DNA of 64,000 nucleotides from an uncultured Pseudomonadales bacterium. GTDB lineage: Bacteria > Pseudomonadota > Gammaproteobacteria > Pseudomonadales > Azotimanducaceae. The position numbers were made by a program, and so were the translations under genes. The stretch is from positions 1-64,000 of the forward strand of contig CAKZWF010000064.1 in the NCBI GenBank assembly GCA_937921865.1, in the 5' to 3' direction. Below are positions 37,207 through 46,682 of this stretch, one piece after another; the stretch's first letter is position 1; each line of letters opens with the position of its first letter. The notes under the pieces were generated by a model. That model did no database searches. It was not told the DNA's origin and worked only from the letters and a program-made list of their open reading frames with translations.

Positions 37207-37320
37207 CCGCAGCTGTTAGTCGCCGCAGCTGTTAGTTGCCGCGGCTGTTAGTCGCCGCGGGCGCTCTAGACGCTGCAGGCTCTTTTAGACGCCACAGCTT
37301 CTCTAGACGCCACAGGCGTT
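37204..37320 (+). repeat. degenerate tandem repeat, convergent-junction family, locus 2
   Basis: Seven units of 13-19 bases each start with TAG, at 37204, 37217, 37233, 37249, 37267, 37286 and 37304. The array fills the space from the M48 stop codon (the first TAG) to the PBP1a stop codon on the other strand. The unit TAGACGCTGCAGGCTCT at 37267 matches the core of the other two loci. Neighbouring units can pair into GC-rich hairpins (AGCCGC with GCGGCT). Confidence 0.8.
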
Positions 37321-39895
37321 AAAAAATATCTACCGCTTTGATCGGATCTTCGGTCTGGTCGGGGTTGCGTTCGCTGGCCGGTTGCTGCCGGGGCGTATGT
37401 TCGGCGAGAAAGAACTCGAAAATTGCATCTTTGTCGCGAACGCCCGCCATTACGCCGGTTTTCGGATCAATCTTCATAGTCACCACGCCGTCCGGCTGGT
37501 TCGGAAAGGATTCCCGGGCGCCAGCCAGGGCCGTTGTCATATAGTCAATCCAGATCGGCAGCGGTGTGGTGGAGCCGTACTCTCTGCTCCCGAGCGCCTG
37601 ATGATTCGGGAATCCAACCCAGACGGTGGCAACCAGATCCGGATTGTAGCCATTGAACCAGGTATCTGCGGCATCGTTGGTGGTGCCAGTCTTGCCTGCC
37701 AGGTCGCTGCGCTCGAGGCTGCGCGCGCGCCGGCCGGTACCACGGCGAATCACATCCTGCAGCATGCTGTGCATGATGTAGGCATTGCGTTCGTCGATGA
37801 CCCTGGGGGCAGGAATCAATACCGGCGGTTGCGTCCCGATCGTCTGTGAAGATTCGTCAACGGGCGTGTCGCTGGCAAACAGTTCTTCAAGATTAGCGGG
37901 TTCGCCGGTCAGCAGATCGGTGCCTTCAGTCACGCTCTGGCAGGCGTCGTCGCAGACCACCGGATAATTTGGTTTGAACACCAGTTCGCCGTCGATGTCG
38001 CGGACTTCGCTGATGATGTTGGGCTCAACCAGGTAGCCGCCGTTGGCGAGCACCGCATAGGCGGTCGCCATGTCTATCGGAGTCACCGCCATTGTTCCAC
38101 CGCCGATCGCAAGCTGGGTGTTGCGTGGAAAAGTGCTGGTGTTGAAACCGAAGCGGGCAACGTGATCCATCACATTGCCTGCGCCCACTTTCAGCAGGAC
38201 CCGCATGGATACCAGATTGATGGAACGATAAAGGGCTTCCCGTAACCGCGTTGGGCCATTGTATTGATTGTTGTCATTATCCGGTCTGTAGTCGGATTCT
38301 AGGTTCTGATCAGCGAATACCAGCGGTGCATCCATGAAGATACTGGCAGGCGTGATGCCACTGGCCAGTGCCGCAGAGTAGACAAAAGGTTTGAAGCCTG
38401 ACCCTGGCTGGCGGGCAGCCTGCAGTGCGTGATTGTACTGGTTCAGACCGAAGTCGAAGCCGCCAACCATGGCCTGCACCGCACCATTCTGCGGATCCAG
38501 TGAGACCAGTGCGCCTTGAATTTCAGGTAGCTGGGCAAGACGCCAGGTCTGCTCCAGCACTTCCGGAGCATATTCGGATGTGGGCGTTTCCGCTTGAGTA
38601 GCCGCGGTTGCGCTGGGCTGGAGTCCCAGATCCTGGAGTCGGATCACGTCGCCGATCTGCAGTACTTCACTAACGCTGCGCACAGCAGGACCGCGGGTAT
38701 CGACGTCAACGAACGCTCGAGCCCAGCGGACCGCATCCAGATCAAGCGTTGCGCTGCTGCCGTTGGCAAGCCTTACGCTGGCGGTGAGTTCGTCAACGCT
38801 GACGACTACGCCCGGTAGCAATCCGGCTCGCGCCTGTCGTTGGGCAAGCTGTTCCTGGAGCTGGTCTTCATCGATGCCCTGATCCGAGCTGATGAGATCA
38901 GCCACGTTGTCCTCAGGTCCTCGATAGCCGTGGCGACGGTCGTAATTCATCAATCCGCTGCGTAAAGCTTCGCTGGCAGCCCGCTGCCTCTCCGAGTCCA
39001 GAGTTGTAATCACCTCGTAGCCGCCTGAATACAGATCCGGGAACTTGCCCAGGAGCTGCTGGCGAACCCACTCGGCTGGATAGGGCGCTGGAACGTCCAG
39101 TTCACGATCAAAAACCTGGGCGGTGATTGGCGAAGCAATTGCGGCCTGATAGCTGTCGAGGTTGATGGATCCCTGGTCCAGCATTCGCCGGAGCACTACG
39201 TTGCGCCGCCGCAGTGCCCGTTCTGGCCCATTGATCGGATTACCTGCCTCCGGCGCATTGGGGACGCCGGCGAGCATCGCTAACTGCGCCAGATTAAGCT
39301 CCTTGAGCCGTTTGCCGTAGTAGGTGAGGGCAGCCGCCTGGGCACCGTAAGCGCGTTTTCCAAATGGCACCACATTGATATACAGCTCGAGAATTTCGTC
39401 TTTGCTGAGCTCTCTTTCGATTTTCAGCGCGAGCAACATCTCTTTGAATTTCCTTAAGAATTTTCGTTCCAGAGAAAAAGAGATGTTGCGTGCCAGCTGC
39501 ATCGTGATGGTGCTGGCGCCAGACCCCAGGCCTTCGCCGGTAAGCAAATCGGCTATGAGACCGAAAGTGTCATTGGTCAGGGAGATGAAGTCGATTCCCT
39601 GATGTTCGTAGAAGCGTTTGTCTTCGGTATCGAGCAGGCCGCGTATGAAATACTCGGGTACTTCGTCGAGGCTGATTGGAATGAGACGTCGTTCGCCAAA
39701 TTCAGCGATCAGCTTCTGATCAGCCGTATACACTCTTAATGGCGTCTCCAGTTTTACCTGACGATACGTCTCGGCTTTTGGCACTTGAGGGTCCAAATAC
39801 AGGTAGACGCCTGCAAGACTGAGCACTGCGGCACACAAACCGGCGAGTGCCAGACACATAATGGCTACGGTTACGCGTCGGGACCTCGGTGTCAT
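37319..39895 (-). CDS. mrcA: penicillin-binding protein 1A (bifunctional transglycosylase/transpeptidase)
   Basis: PBP1a polymerises and cross-links peptidoglycan. The 858-residue protein has an N-terminal membrane anchor. The GT51 motif LLDTEDKRFYEHQGID carries the catalytic Glu, and GASTITMQLARN follows. An OB-like insertion lies near residues 320-420. The transpeptidase Ser is in ARQPGSGFKPF, and KTG is in AGKTGTTNDAADTWF. It is divergent from pilM, as in Pseudomonas. The stop lies at the edge of a tandem repeat. Confidence 0.96.
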   Translation of the reverse strand: MTPRSRRVTVAIMCLALAGLCAAVLSLAGVYLYLDPQVPKAETYRQVKLETPLRVYTADQKLIAEFGERRLIPISLDEVPEYFIRGLLDTEDKRFYEHQGIDFISLTNDTFGLIADLLTGEGLGSGASTITMQLARNISFSLERKFLRKFKEMLLALKIERELSKDEILELYINVVPFGKRAYGAQAAALTYYGKRLKELNLAQLAMLAGVPNAPEAGNPINGPERALRRRNVVLRRMLDQGSINLDSYQAAIASPITAQVFDRELDVPAPYPAEWVRQQLLGKFPDLYSGGYEVITTLDSERQRAASEALRSGLMNYDRRHGYRGPEDNVADLISSDQGIDEDQLQEQLAQRQARAGLLPGVVVSVDELTASVRLANGSSATLDLDAVRWARAFVDVDTRGPAVRSVSEVLQIGDVIRLQDLGLQPSATAATQAETPTSEYAPEVLEQTWRLAQLPEIQGALVSLDPQNGAVQAMVGGFDFGLNQYNHALQAARQPGSGFKPFVYSAALASGITPASIFMDAPLVFADQNLESDYRPDNDNNQYNGPTRLREALYRSINLVSMRVLLKVGAGNVMDHVARFGFNTSTFPRNTQLAIGGGTMAVTPIDMATAYAVLANGGYLVEPNIISEVRDIDGELVFKPNYPVVCDDACQSVTEGTDLLTGEPANLEELFASDTPVDESSQTIGTQPPVLIPAPRVIDERNAYIMHSMLQDVIRRGTGRRARSLERSDLAGKTGTTNDAADTWFNGYNPDLVATVWVGFPNHQALGSREYGSTTPLPIWIDYMTTALAGARESFPNQPDGVVTMKIDPKTGVMAGVRDKDAIFEFFLAEHTPRQQPASERNPDQTEDPIKAVDIF

Positions 39896-39976
39896 GATCG
39901 CGGCAGAGATAAAAGGATCGGATTGCGCATTACTTAAACCTAGTATTTAATGTTATGTCGCATAAATAGGACGTAA

Positions 39977-41067
<1,091 letters not shown>

Positions 41068-41068
<1 letters not shown>

Positions 41069-41649
41069 TGGCACACATTAACCTCCTCCCGTGGCGCGAC
41101 TGGGAACGGGAACGTAAGAAGAAAGAATTTCTCACTAATCTGGTGGGTGTGCTGGTGTTTGGTGGTGTGTTGCTTTTTGCAGCCGGCTGGCAGCTTGACA
41201 GCAACCTCGAGTATCAGAACGCTCGCAACGATTTCCTGCAGAAAGAAATCAAAACGCTGGATAAGCGAATTGCAGAGATTGTGAATCTGCAGAAAGAGAA
41301 GAAAGAGCTGCTGGCACGGATGGATGTTATTCAGCAGCTGCAGGGTAACCGTCCCATCATTGTGCATGTCTTCGATCAGCTGGTGCGCACCCTGTCGAAA
41401 GGGCTGCACTACCGCAATCTGGAAATGTCGGGCGAGGAATTGACCATCGCCGGTACGGCAGAATCTAACAACCGGATTTCCGGTCTGATGCGCAACCTTG
41501 ACGATTCAGACTGGTTCGCCCAGCCGAATCTGCGCACCATCAAAGAAGATCCTACCAACGCTGAGTATGGGTCGCAGGCCAGTAATTTTGATCTGACCTT
41601 TACCCGGGTCAATCCGCTGAAAGGCAATGGCGACGCGGGGGAGGACTAG
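41068..41649 (+). CDS. pilN: type IV pilus assembly protein PilN
   Basis: The 193-residue protein starts MAHINLLPWRDWERERKKKEF, where INLLPWR is the PilM-binding motif. One membrane segment (about 24-42) and a periplasmic coiled coil plus ferredoxin-like domain follow. It forms the inner-membrane platform with PilO. Confidence 0.96.
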
Positions 41650-41652
41650 GTA

Positions 41653-42270
41653 ATGGCTTTACAGGACACACTCGCGCAGCTGCAGGCTTTTGATCTTGGT
41701 GATCTGGATGTAAACAACGTCGGTTCCTGGCCGAACCCAGTCAAGATCATCATTATGGTCGTTTTGTTTCTGGCGGTTTTAGGGGGTGGTTATTATTTCT
41801 ACCTGACCGACAAGCTGGTTGTGCTGGAACGCGCTGAACTCAAAGAAGTTGATCTGCGTAAAGACTACGAAGCGAAGAGCGAAAAGGCTGCAAACCTCGA
41901 AGCCTATCGGGCTCAGAAAGCTGAAATGGAAGCAACTTTCGGCGCGCTGTTGCGCCAGCTGCCCAGTGACACTGAAGTCCCCGGTCTGCTCGACGATATC
42001 ACCCGCACTGCACTCGACAACGATCTGACTATTGAAAGCATCGAGCTGCAGAATGAGAAAAACACCGAGTTCTATGTCGAGTTGCCAATCGACATCGTCG
42101 TTGAAGGCAACTACCACAAGATTGGTTCTTTTGTCAGCGGGGTCGCTAACCTGTCGCGAATTGTCACTCTGCATGACTTCATTATTTCGCCTCAGGACGG
42201 CAATGTTGAAAACCTCAGGATGACCATCCTGGCCAAAACCTACCGCTATCTGGAAGAAGAGGACGGGTGA
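41653..42270 (+). CDS. pilO: type IV pilus assembly protein PilO
   Basis: The 205-residue protein has a cytoplasmic N terminus, one membrane segment (about 30-52, IIIMVVLFLAVLGGGYYF), a coiled coil rich in Glu, Lys and Ala, and a C-terminal ferredoxin-like domain (FYVELPIDIVVEGNYHKIGSF). It pairs with PilN in the alignment complex. Confidence 0.96.
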   Translation: MALQDTLAQLQAFDLGDLDVNNVGSWPNPVKIIIMVVLFLAVLGGGYYFYLTDKLVVLERAELKEVDLRKDYEAKSEKAANLEAYRAQKAEMEATFGALLRQLPSDTEVPGLLDDITRTALDNDLTIESIELQNEKNTEFYVELPIDIVVEGNYHKIGSFVSGVANLSRIVTLHDFIISPQDGNVENLRMTILAKTYRYLEEEDG

Positions 42271-42809
42271 TGGGAATGCTCAAATACCTTTCATTTGTCG
42301 TGTTGACCGGGCTGTTAGCCGGGTGTGGCGGCAGCAATGATTTTGACGACCTGCAGGGTTATATGGATGAAGTGGATGCTCGACCGGCACCGCCCATCGA
42401 ACCCCTGCCGGTATTCGAACAGGTGGAACCTTTCCGGTATCAGGCGAGCACCGATCGCAGCCCGTTCGAGCCGCCCGTCCTGGTATCGGCGACGCCGCCG
42501 CCCCCTCCGGGCAGCCCTGAAGTTAAGCCTAACTTCAATCGGGCGAAGGAATATCTGGAGCAATACAGTATCGCCAGTCTGACGATGGTTGGCACCCTGG
42601 CCCGTGATCAAAGCATGTTTGCGTTGATCAAAGATGCGGACGGCGGTGTGCACCGGGTGGAACGCGGCGATTACATTGGGACGGATCACGGCGAAATTCA
42701 GAGCATCGATGAAGCTTCGATTGAGCTCATTGAGATTGTCAGAGACGGCGGTGATGGCTGGGTTAGACGAGAGCGCACAGTCAATCTCGGTGGTGGAAAC
42801 AGAGGATGA
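42270..42809 (+). CDS. pilP: type IV pilus assembly lipoprotein PilP
   Basis: The 179-residue lipoprotein has a lipobox LLAGC with the modified Cys at residue 19, a disordered Pro-rich linker and a C-terminal beta domain (SLTMVGTLARDQSMFALIKD, VHRVERGDYIG) that binds PilQ. The ATG at 42270 overlaps the pilO stop; a GTG three bases earlier is possible. The stop overlaps pilQ. Confidence 0.94.
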   Translation: MGMLKYLSFVVLTGLLAGCGGSNDFDDLQGYMDEVDARPAPPIEPLPVFEQVEPFRYQASTDRSPFEPPVLVSATPPPPPGSPEVKPNFNRAKEYLEQYSIASLTMVGTLARDQSMFALIKDADGGVHRVERGDYIGTDHGEIQSIDEASIELIEIVRDGGDGWVRRERTVNLGGGNRG

Positions 42810-44956
42810 AAATAATGAGCAGTTGGATAATGTTCGGCTCGAGGCATTCCATGAAGGAATCGGCCATAGAAGTGGCCATAAAGGGAATGCTCGGGTTCGC
42901 CGCTTTGCTTCTCAGCGCGTCAGCTTGGTCGCAGGCCAACATCGAGGGTGTCGAATTTTCGTCACTACCGGGTGACAAAACCGAGATCAGACTGGTTTTT
43001 GATGGCGCACCGCCGGAACCAACGGGTTACACCATCGAAGAGCCCGCACGAATTGTGCTGGATATGCCGGGCGTGGCCAGCAGCCTGGAAGAGAAGCACC
43101 ATAATCTCGGGATTGGCAATGCCCGCCGTGTTTCGATTATCACCACCAAAGATCGAACCCGGGCGATTGTTAACCTGACCGAGCTGGTCAACTACGAAAC
43201 GCAAATTCAGGGCAACACACTGTTCGTCACCATTGGTGCCGACGGTGGCGGTGTTCCGACTACCGAACAGTTCTCCAGCGCCACAGATACTTCGCCGATC
43301 GAGCGCAACATGGCTGCATCCCAGGTGACCGGCGTCGATTTCCGACGTGGTCCAGAAGGGGATGGTCGCATCATCGTCAGCCTTTCTAATCCGAAAGCAC
43401 CGGTCAACGTCGTTGGCGAGGGCGGCAAGATCAAGGTTGAAATCCGCAACACTGATCTGCCCGCTGAGCTGCGTCGTCGCCTCGACGTCACAGATTTTGC
43501 GACTCCCGTGCAGATTGTCGATGCAGTGCAGGACGGCGATCACACAATATTTACTGTGTCTGCGGCGGGAGACTATGACTATCTCGCTTATCAGGCTGAT
43601 AACACTCTAACCATCAATGTCAGCCCGATGTCTGAAGATGAGGTTGAGCGTCGTGATGACATGTTCAGATTCTCTGGAGAGAAGCTGTCGCTGAATTTCC
43701 AGGATATCGAGGTACGCTCTGTTCTGCAGCTGATTGCCGATTTCACCGATCTCAACCTGGTGGCCAGTGATACGGTTTCCGGTCGCATCACGCTACGTCT
43801 TAAGAATGTTCCCTGGGACCAGGCGCTGGAACTGATTCTGAAAACCAAAGGCCTCGACAAACGCCAGGTGGGTAACGTTCTCCTGGTGGCACCTGCGGCT
43901 GAAATCGCTGCTCGAGAGAAGCTTGAGCTGGAAAACCAGAAGCAGATTTCTGAACTGGCCCCGCTGCGTACTGAATTTATTCAGATCCGTTACGCCAGCG
44001 CCACTGAGCTGTTTAATCTGTTCAGTAACAGCGCCGGCTCTTCAGAGCAGTCAATTCTCTCGGAACGCGGCAGCGTGATTGTGGATGATCGCACCAACTC
44101 GATCATCCTTACGGATACAGCAGATCGCCTTCAGGAATTTCGTGAAGTGATTGCACAACTCGACGTCCCGGTACGTCAGGTGCTCATCGAAGCTCGAATT
44201 GTGACTGCCAGTGACAACTTTTCAGAAGAGCTGGGTATTCGCTGGGGTGGCGGCGCGATTAAAGATGGCGCCCCGCTCGGCAGCCAGGCCAAGCTGGGTG
44301 GTTCTCTGACGACTCTGAGCGAGTTGCAGGACATCATCGTCAATGGTGAAGGGGATATTTCTTCACCCGACGACCTGATCGTTGATCTGGGTGTCACCAG
44401 CCCGGGAGCGACCAGCTTCGGTATTGGTATCACCGGTGAACAATACATCCTGGATCTGGAGCTCTCTGCATTAGCCGCTGATGGCCATGCGGAAGTAGTT
44501 GCCCGTCCGAAGGTGATTACCGCAGATAAGTCTCCGGCTATCATCGAATCTGGTACGGAAATTCCTTATCAGGAAGCGACCAGCAGTGGCGCAACCTCCA
44601 CATCGTTTAAAGATGCGGTGTTGTCGCTGGAAGTTACCCCGCAGATCACGCCTGATGACAGAATCATCATGCAGCTCAATGTGAAGCAGGATTCAGTTGG
44701 TCAGGTATTCAATGGCGTTCCATCCATTGATACCAACGAAATCGAGACGGAAGTACTCGTAGACAACGGCCAGACTCTGGTTCTGGGTGGTATCTTCCAG
44801 ACTGACCGCAACGTTTCGACGACCAAGACTCCGTTCCTTGGTGATCTGCCGTACGTGGGTCGGCTGTTCCGCCGGACGCTGGAGCGTGATGACAAAGCTG
44901 AACTGCTGATCTTCATTACGCCGAGAATCATTCAGGAAAACCTGACTTCTCTGTAG
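42806..44956 (+). CDS. pilQ: type IV pilus secretin PilQ
   Basis: PilQ forms the outer-membrane pore for the pilus. The 716-residue protein has a signal peptide ending near SAWSQA. Two AMIN domains (about 45-290), an N0/STN domain (LSLNFQDIEVRSVLQLIADF) and an N1 domain follow. The secretin domain contains VEARIVTASDNFSEELGIRWG, TEIPYQEATSSG and TVEVLVDNGQTLVLGGIF-like segments. An intrinsic terminator follows 40 bases after the stop. Confidence 0.96.
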   Translation: MKIMSSWIMFGSRHSMKESAIEVAIKGMLGFAALLLSASAWSQANIEGVEFSSLPGDKTEIRLVFDGAPPEPTGYTIEEPARIVLDMPGVASSLEEKHHNLGIGNARRVSIITTKDRTRAIVNLTELVNYETQIQGNTLFVTIGADGGGVPTTEQFSSATDTSPIERNMAASQVTGVDFRRGPEGDGRIIVSLSNPKAPVNVVGEGGKIKVEIRNTDLPAELRRRLDVTDFATPVQIVDAVQDGDHTIFTVSAAGDYDYLAYQADNTLTINVSPMSEDEVERRDDMFRFSGEKLSLNFQDIEVRSVLQLIADFTDLNLVASDTVSGRITLRLKNVPWDQALELILKTKGLDKRQVGNVLLVAPAAEIAAREKLELENQKQISELAPLRTEFIQIRYASATELFNLFSNSAGSSEQSILSERGSVIVDDRTNSIILTDTADRLQEFREVIAQLDVPVRQVLIEARIVTASDNFSEELGIRWGGGAIKDGAPLGSQAKLGGSLTTLSELQDIIVNGEGDISSPDDLIVDLGVTSPGATSFGIGITGEQYILDLELSALAADGHAEVVARPKVITADKSPAIIESGTEIPYQEATSSGATSTSFKDAVLSLEVTPQITPDDRIIMQLNVKQDSVGQVFNGVPSIDTNEIETEVLVDNGQTLVLGGIFQTDRNVSTTKTPFLGDLPYVGRLFRRTLERDDKAELLIFITPRIIQENLTSL

Positions 44957-44995
44957 CAGGTGCCGGGACACCCGGCCCATCCATCCTATAAACTA

Positions 44996-45023
44996 CGCGG
45001 CGCCAATAGGCGCCGCGTTTTTT
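44996..45023 (+). terminator. Rho-independent terminator between pilQ and aroK
   Basis: CGCGGCGCC-AATA-GGCGCCGCG is a perfect 9-bp GC-rich stem followed by six T. The T-run ends directly at the aroK start codon, so the hairpin occupies the place of the aroK ribosome-binding site. Confidence 0.93.
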
Positions 45024-45548
45024 ATGAGTAAACAAAATATTTATCTGATAGGGCTGATGGCCGTAGGCAAGAGTACGGTCGGGCGTACTCTTGCGCAGCG
45101 TCTGGGTTACGACTTCTACGACTCCGACCATGTCATTGAAGAACGGGCGGGGGCAGATATCGGCTGGATATTTGACGTCGAAGGAGAAGCTGGATTCCGC
45201 GAGCGGGAAACAGCCGTTCTCGATGATCTGACCAGACTGGAGGGAATTGTGCTGGCAACCGGTGGTGGCGCGGTGTTGCGGGCGGAAAATCGCGCCATGC
45301 TGGCTGCGCGCGGGACGGTAATACATCTGGACAGCCCGCTGCAGAGGCTGCTGGAGAGAACGGAAAAGGATAAAAAACGGCCCCTGCTGAATACTGGGAA
45401 CCCCGCGGAGACACTGGCTCGAATTGCGCAGGAGCGAAATCATCTGTATGCCGAAATTGCCGATTTCCGTTTTGTTACTGATCGCCAGTCGCCCAAGGTG
45501 TTAGCACGAGCGATCGAAAGCTGCCTGCACGAACAGAGAGTTATCTGA
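45024..45548 (+). CDS. aroK: shikimate kinase AroK
   Basis: AroK phosphorylates shikimate in aromatic amino acid synthesis. The 174-residue protein has the P-loop [11 protein letters not shown] (residues 10-20), [12 protein letters not shown], [16 protein letters not shown] substrate segment and ATGGGAVLR. The start is fixed by family alignment. It abuts a terminator T-run and has no evident Shine-Dalgarno. The stop overlaps the aroB start. Confidence 0.95.
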   Translation: MSKQNIYLIGLMAVGKSTVGRTLAQRLGYDFYDSDHVIEERAGADIGWIFDVEGEAGFRERETAVLDDLTRLEGIVLATGGGAVLRAENRAMLAARGTVIHLDSPLQRLLERTEKDKKRPLLNTGNPAETLARIAQERNHLYAEIADFRFVTDRQSPKVLARAIESCLHEQRVI

Positions 45549-46642
45549 TGACCAGGATCGTAACTGTCCCGCTGGGTGATCGAAGCTATCCGATATACAT
45601 CGGCGCCGGGGTGTTGCGCAGTGGCAGATTGGCTGAGCACATTGCCGGTTCCCAGGTTGCAATCGTAACCAATACCGTCGTTGCGCCCTTGTGGCTGAAA
45701 ACTCTGAACACCGTTCTGGCGGACAGTAATGCGAAAGTGGATGTCTTTGAACTGCCTGACGGTGAGGCGGAAAAGAACCTGAGTAATTATGAGGCCATAC
45801 TCGACTTCCTGATTGCGCATAAACACAATCGCAGCACCACGGTCATCGCATTAGGGGGTGGCGTCGTCGGTGATATGGCCGGTTTTGCAGCCGCGACCTA
45901 TCAGCGAGGGGTCAGATTTGTGCAGATTCCTACCACGCTGCTGGCTCAGGTGGATTCATCCGTCGGTGGCAAGACGGCCGTGAATCATCCTCAGGGCAAG
46001 AATCTCATCGGAGCGTTCTACCAGCCGGAAGCAGTTTTCGCGGATACCGAGCTGCTGGCGACACTGCCCGCACGAGAGTGGCGCGCGGGCATTGCTGAGG
46101 TCATCAAGTATGGGATTATTCAGGATTGTAACTTTTTCAACTGGTTGATAGAGCACAACCAGGCTTTGTTGGAGATGTCGTCTGACGCAATCATCCATGC
46201 CGTCGGCCGATCCTGCGAGATCAAAGCGGAAGTGGTGGCGCAGGACGAACGGGAAGGCGGTATTCGGGCCATTCTGAACTATGGTCATACCTTCGCTCAC
46301 GCGATCGAGGCATTGACCGGTTACAACACCTACCTTCATGGTGAGGCGGTGGCGATCGGTATGGTTATGGCGGCGGACCTGTCCTGGCGGCAGGGTCTGC
46401 TGACCCTGAATGACTCGGCTCGAATCAAACAGGCGATTGGTACCTTCGGGCTGCCGGTGGTGCCGCCAGCACTGGAATCTGAGGCAATGCTCAATGCGAT
46501 GGGCATGGACAAAAAGGTTCTGGATGGTCGACTGAGGTTGATACTGGCACGATCGATCGGTGATGCTTTTGTTACTGATGCCGTCGATCAGCAACTGCTG
46601 CAGGCAACGCTCAGCGCTGGAAAGCGACTGTGCGATGATTGA
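45548..46642 (+). CDS. aroB: 3-dehydroquinate synthase AroB
   Basis: AroB converts DAHP to 3-dehydroquinate with NAD and zinc. The 364-residue protein has [54 protein letters not shown], and the zinc-binding Glu and His residues in [19 protein letters not shown] and [10 protein letters not shown]. It overlaps aroK by one base. Confidence 0.97.
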   Translation: MTRIVTVPLGDRSYPIYIGAGVLRSGRLAEHIAGSQVAIVTNTVVAPLWLKTLNTVLADSNAKVDVFELPDGEAEKNLSNYEAILDFLIAHKHNRSTTVIALGGGVVGDMAGFAAATYQRGVRFVQIPTTLLAQVDSSVGGKTAVNHPQGKNLIGAFYQPEAVFADTELLATLPAREWRAGIAEVIKYGIIQDCNFFNWLIEHNQALLEMSSDAIIHAVGRSCEIKAEVVAQDEREGGIRAILNYGHTFAHAIEALTGYNTYLHGEAVAIGMVMAADLSWRQGLLTLNDSARIKQAIGTFGLPVVPPALESEAMLNAMGMDKKVLDGRLRLILARSIGDAFVTDAVDQQLLQATLSAGKRLCDD

Positions 46643-46682
46643 TTATCGGTTAACCCTTTTCGTCCTAGGATAGCGCGGCAAC

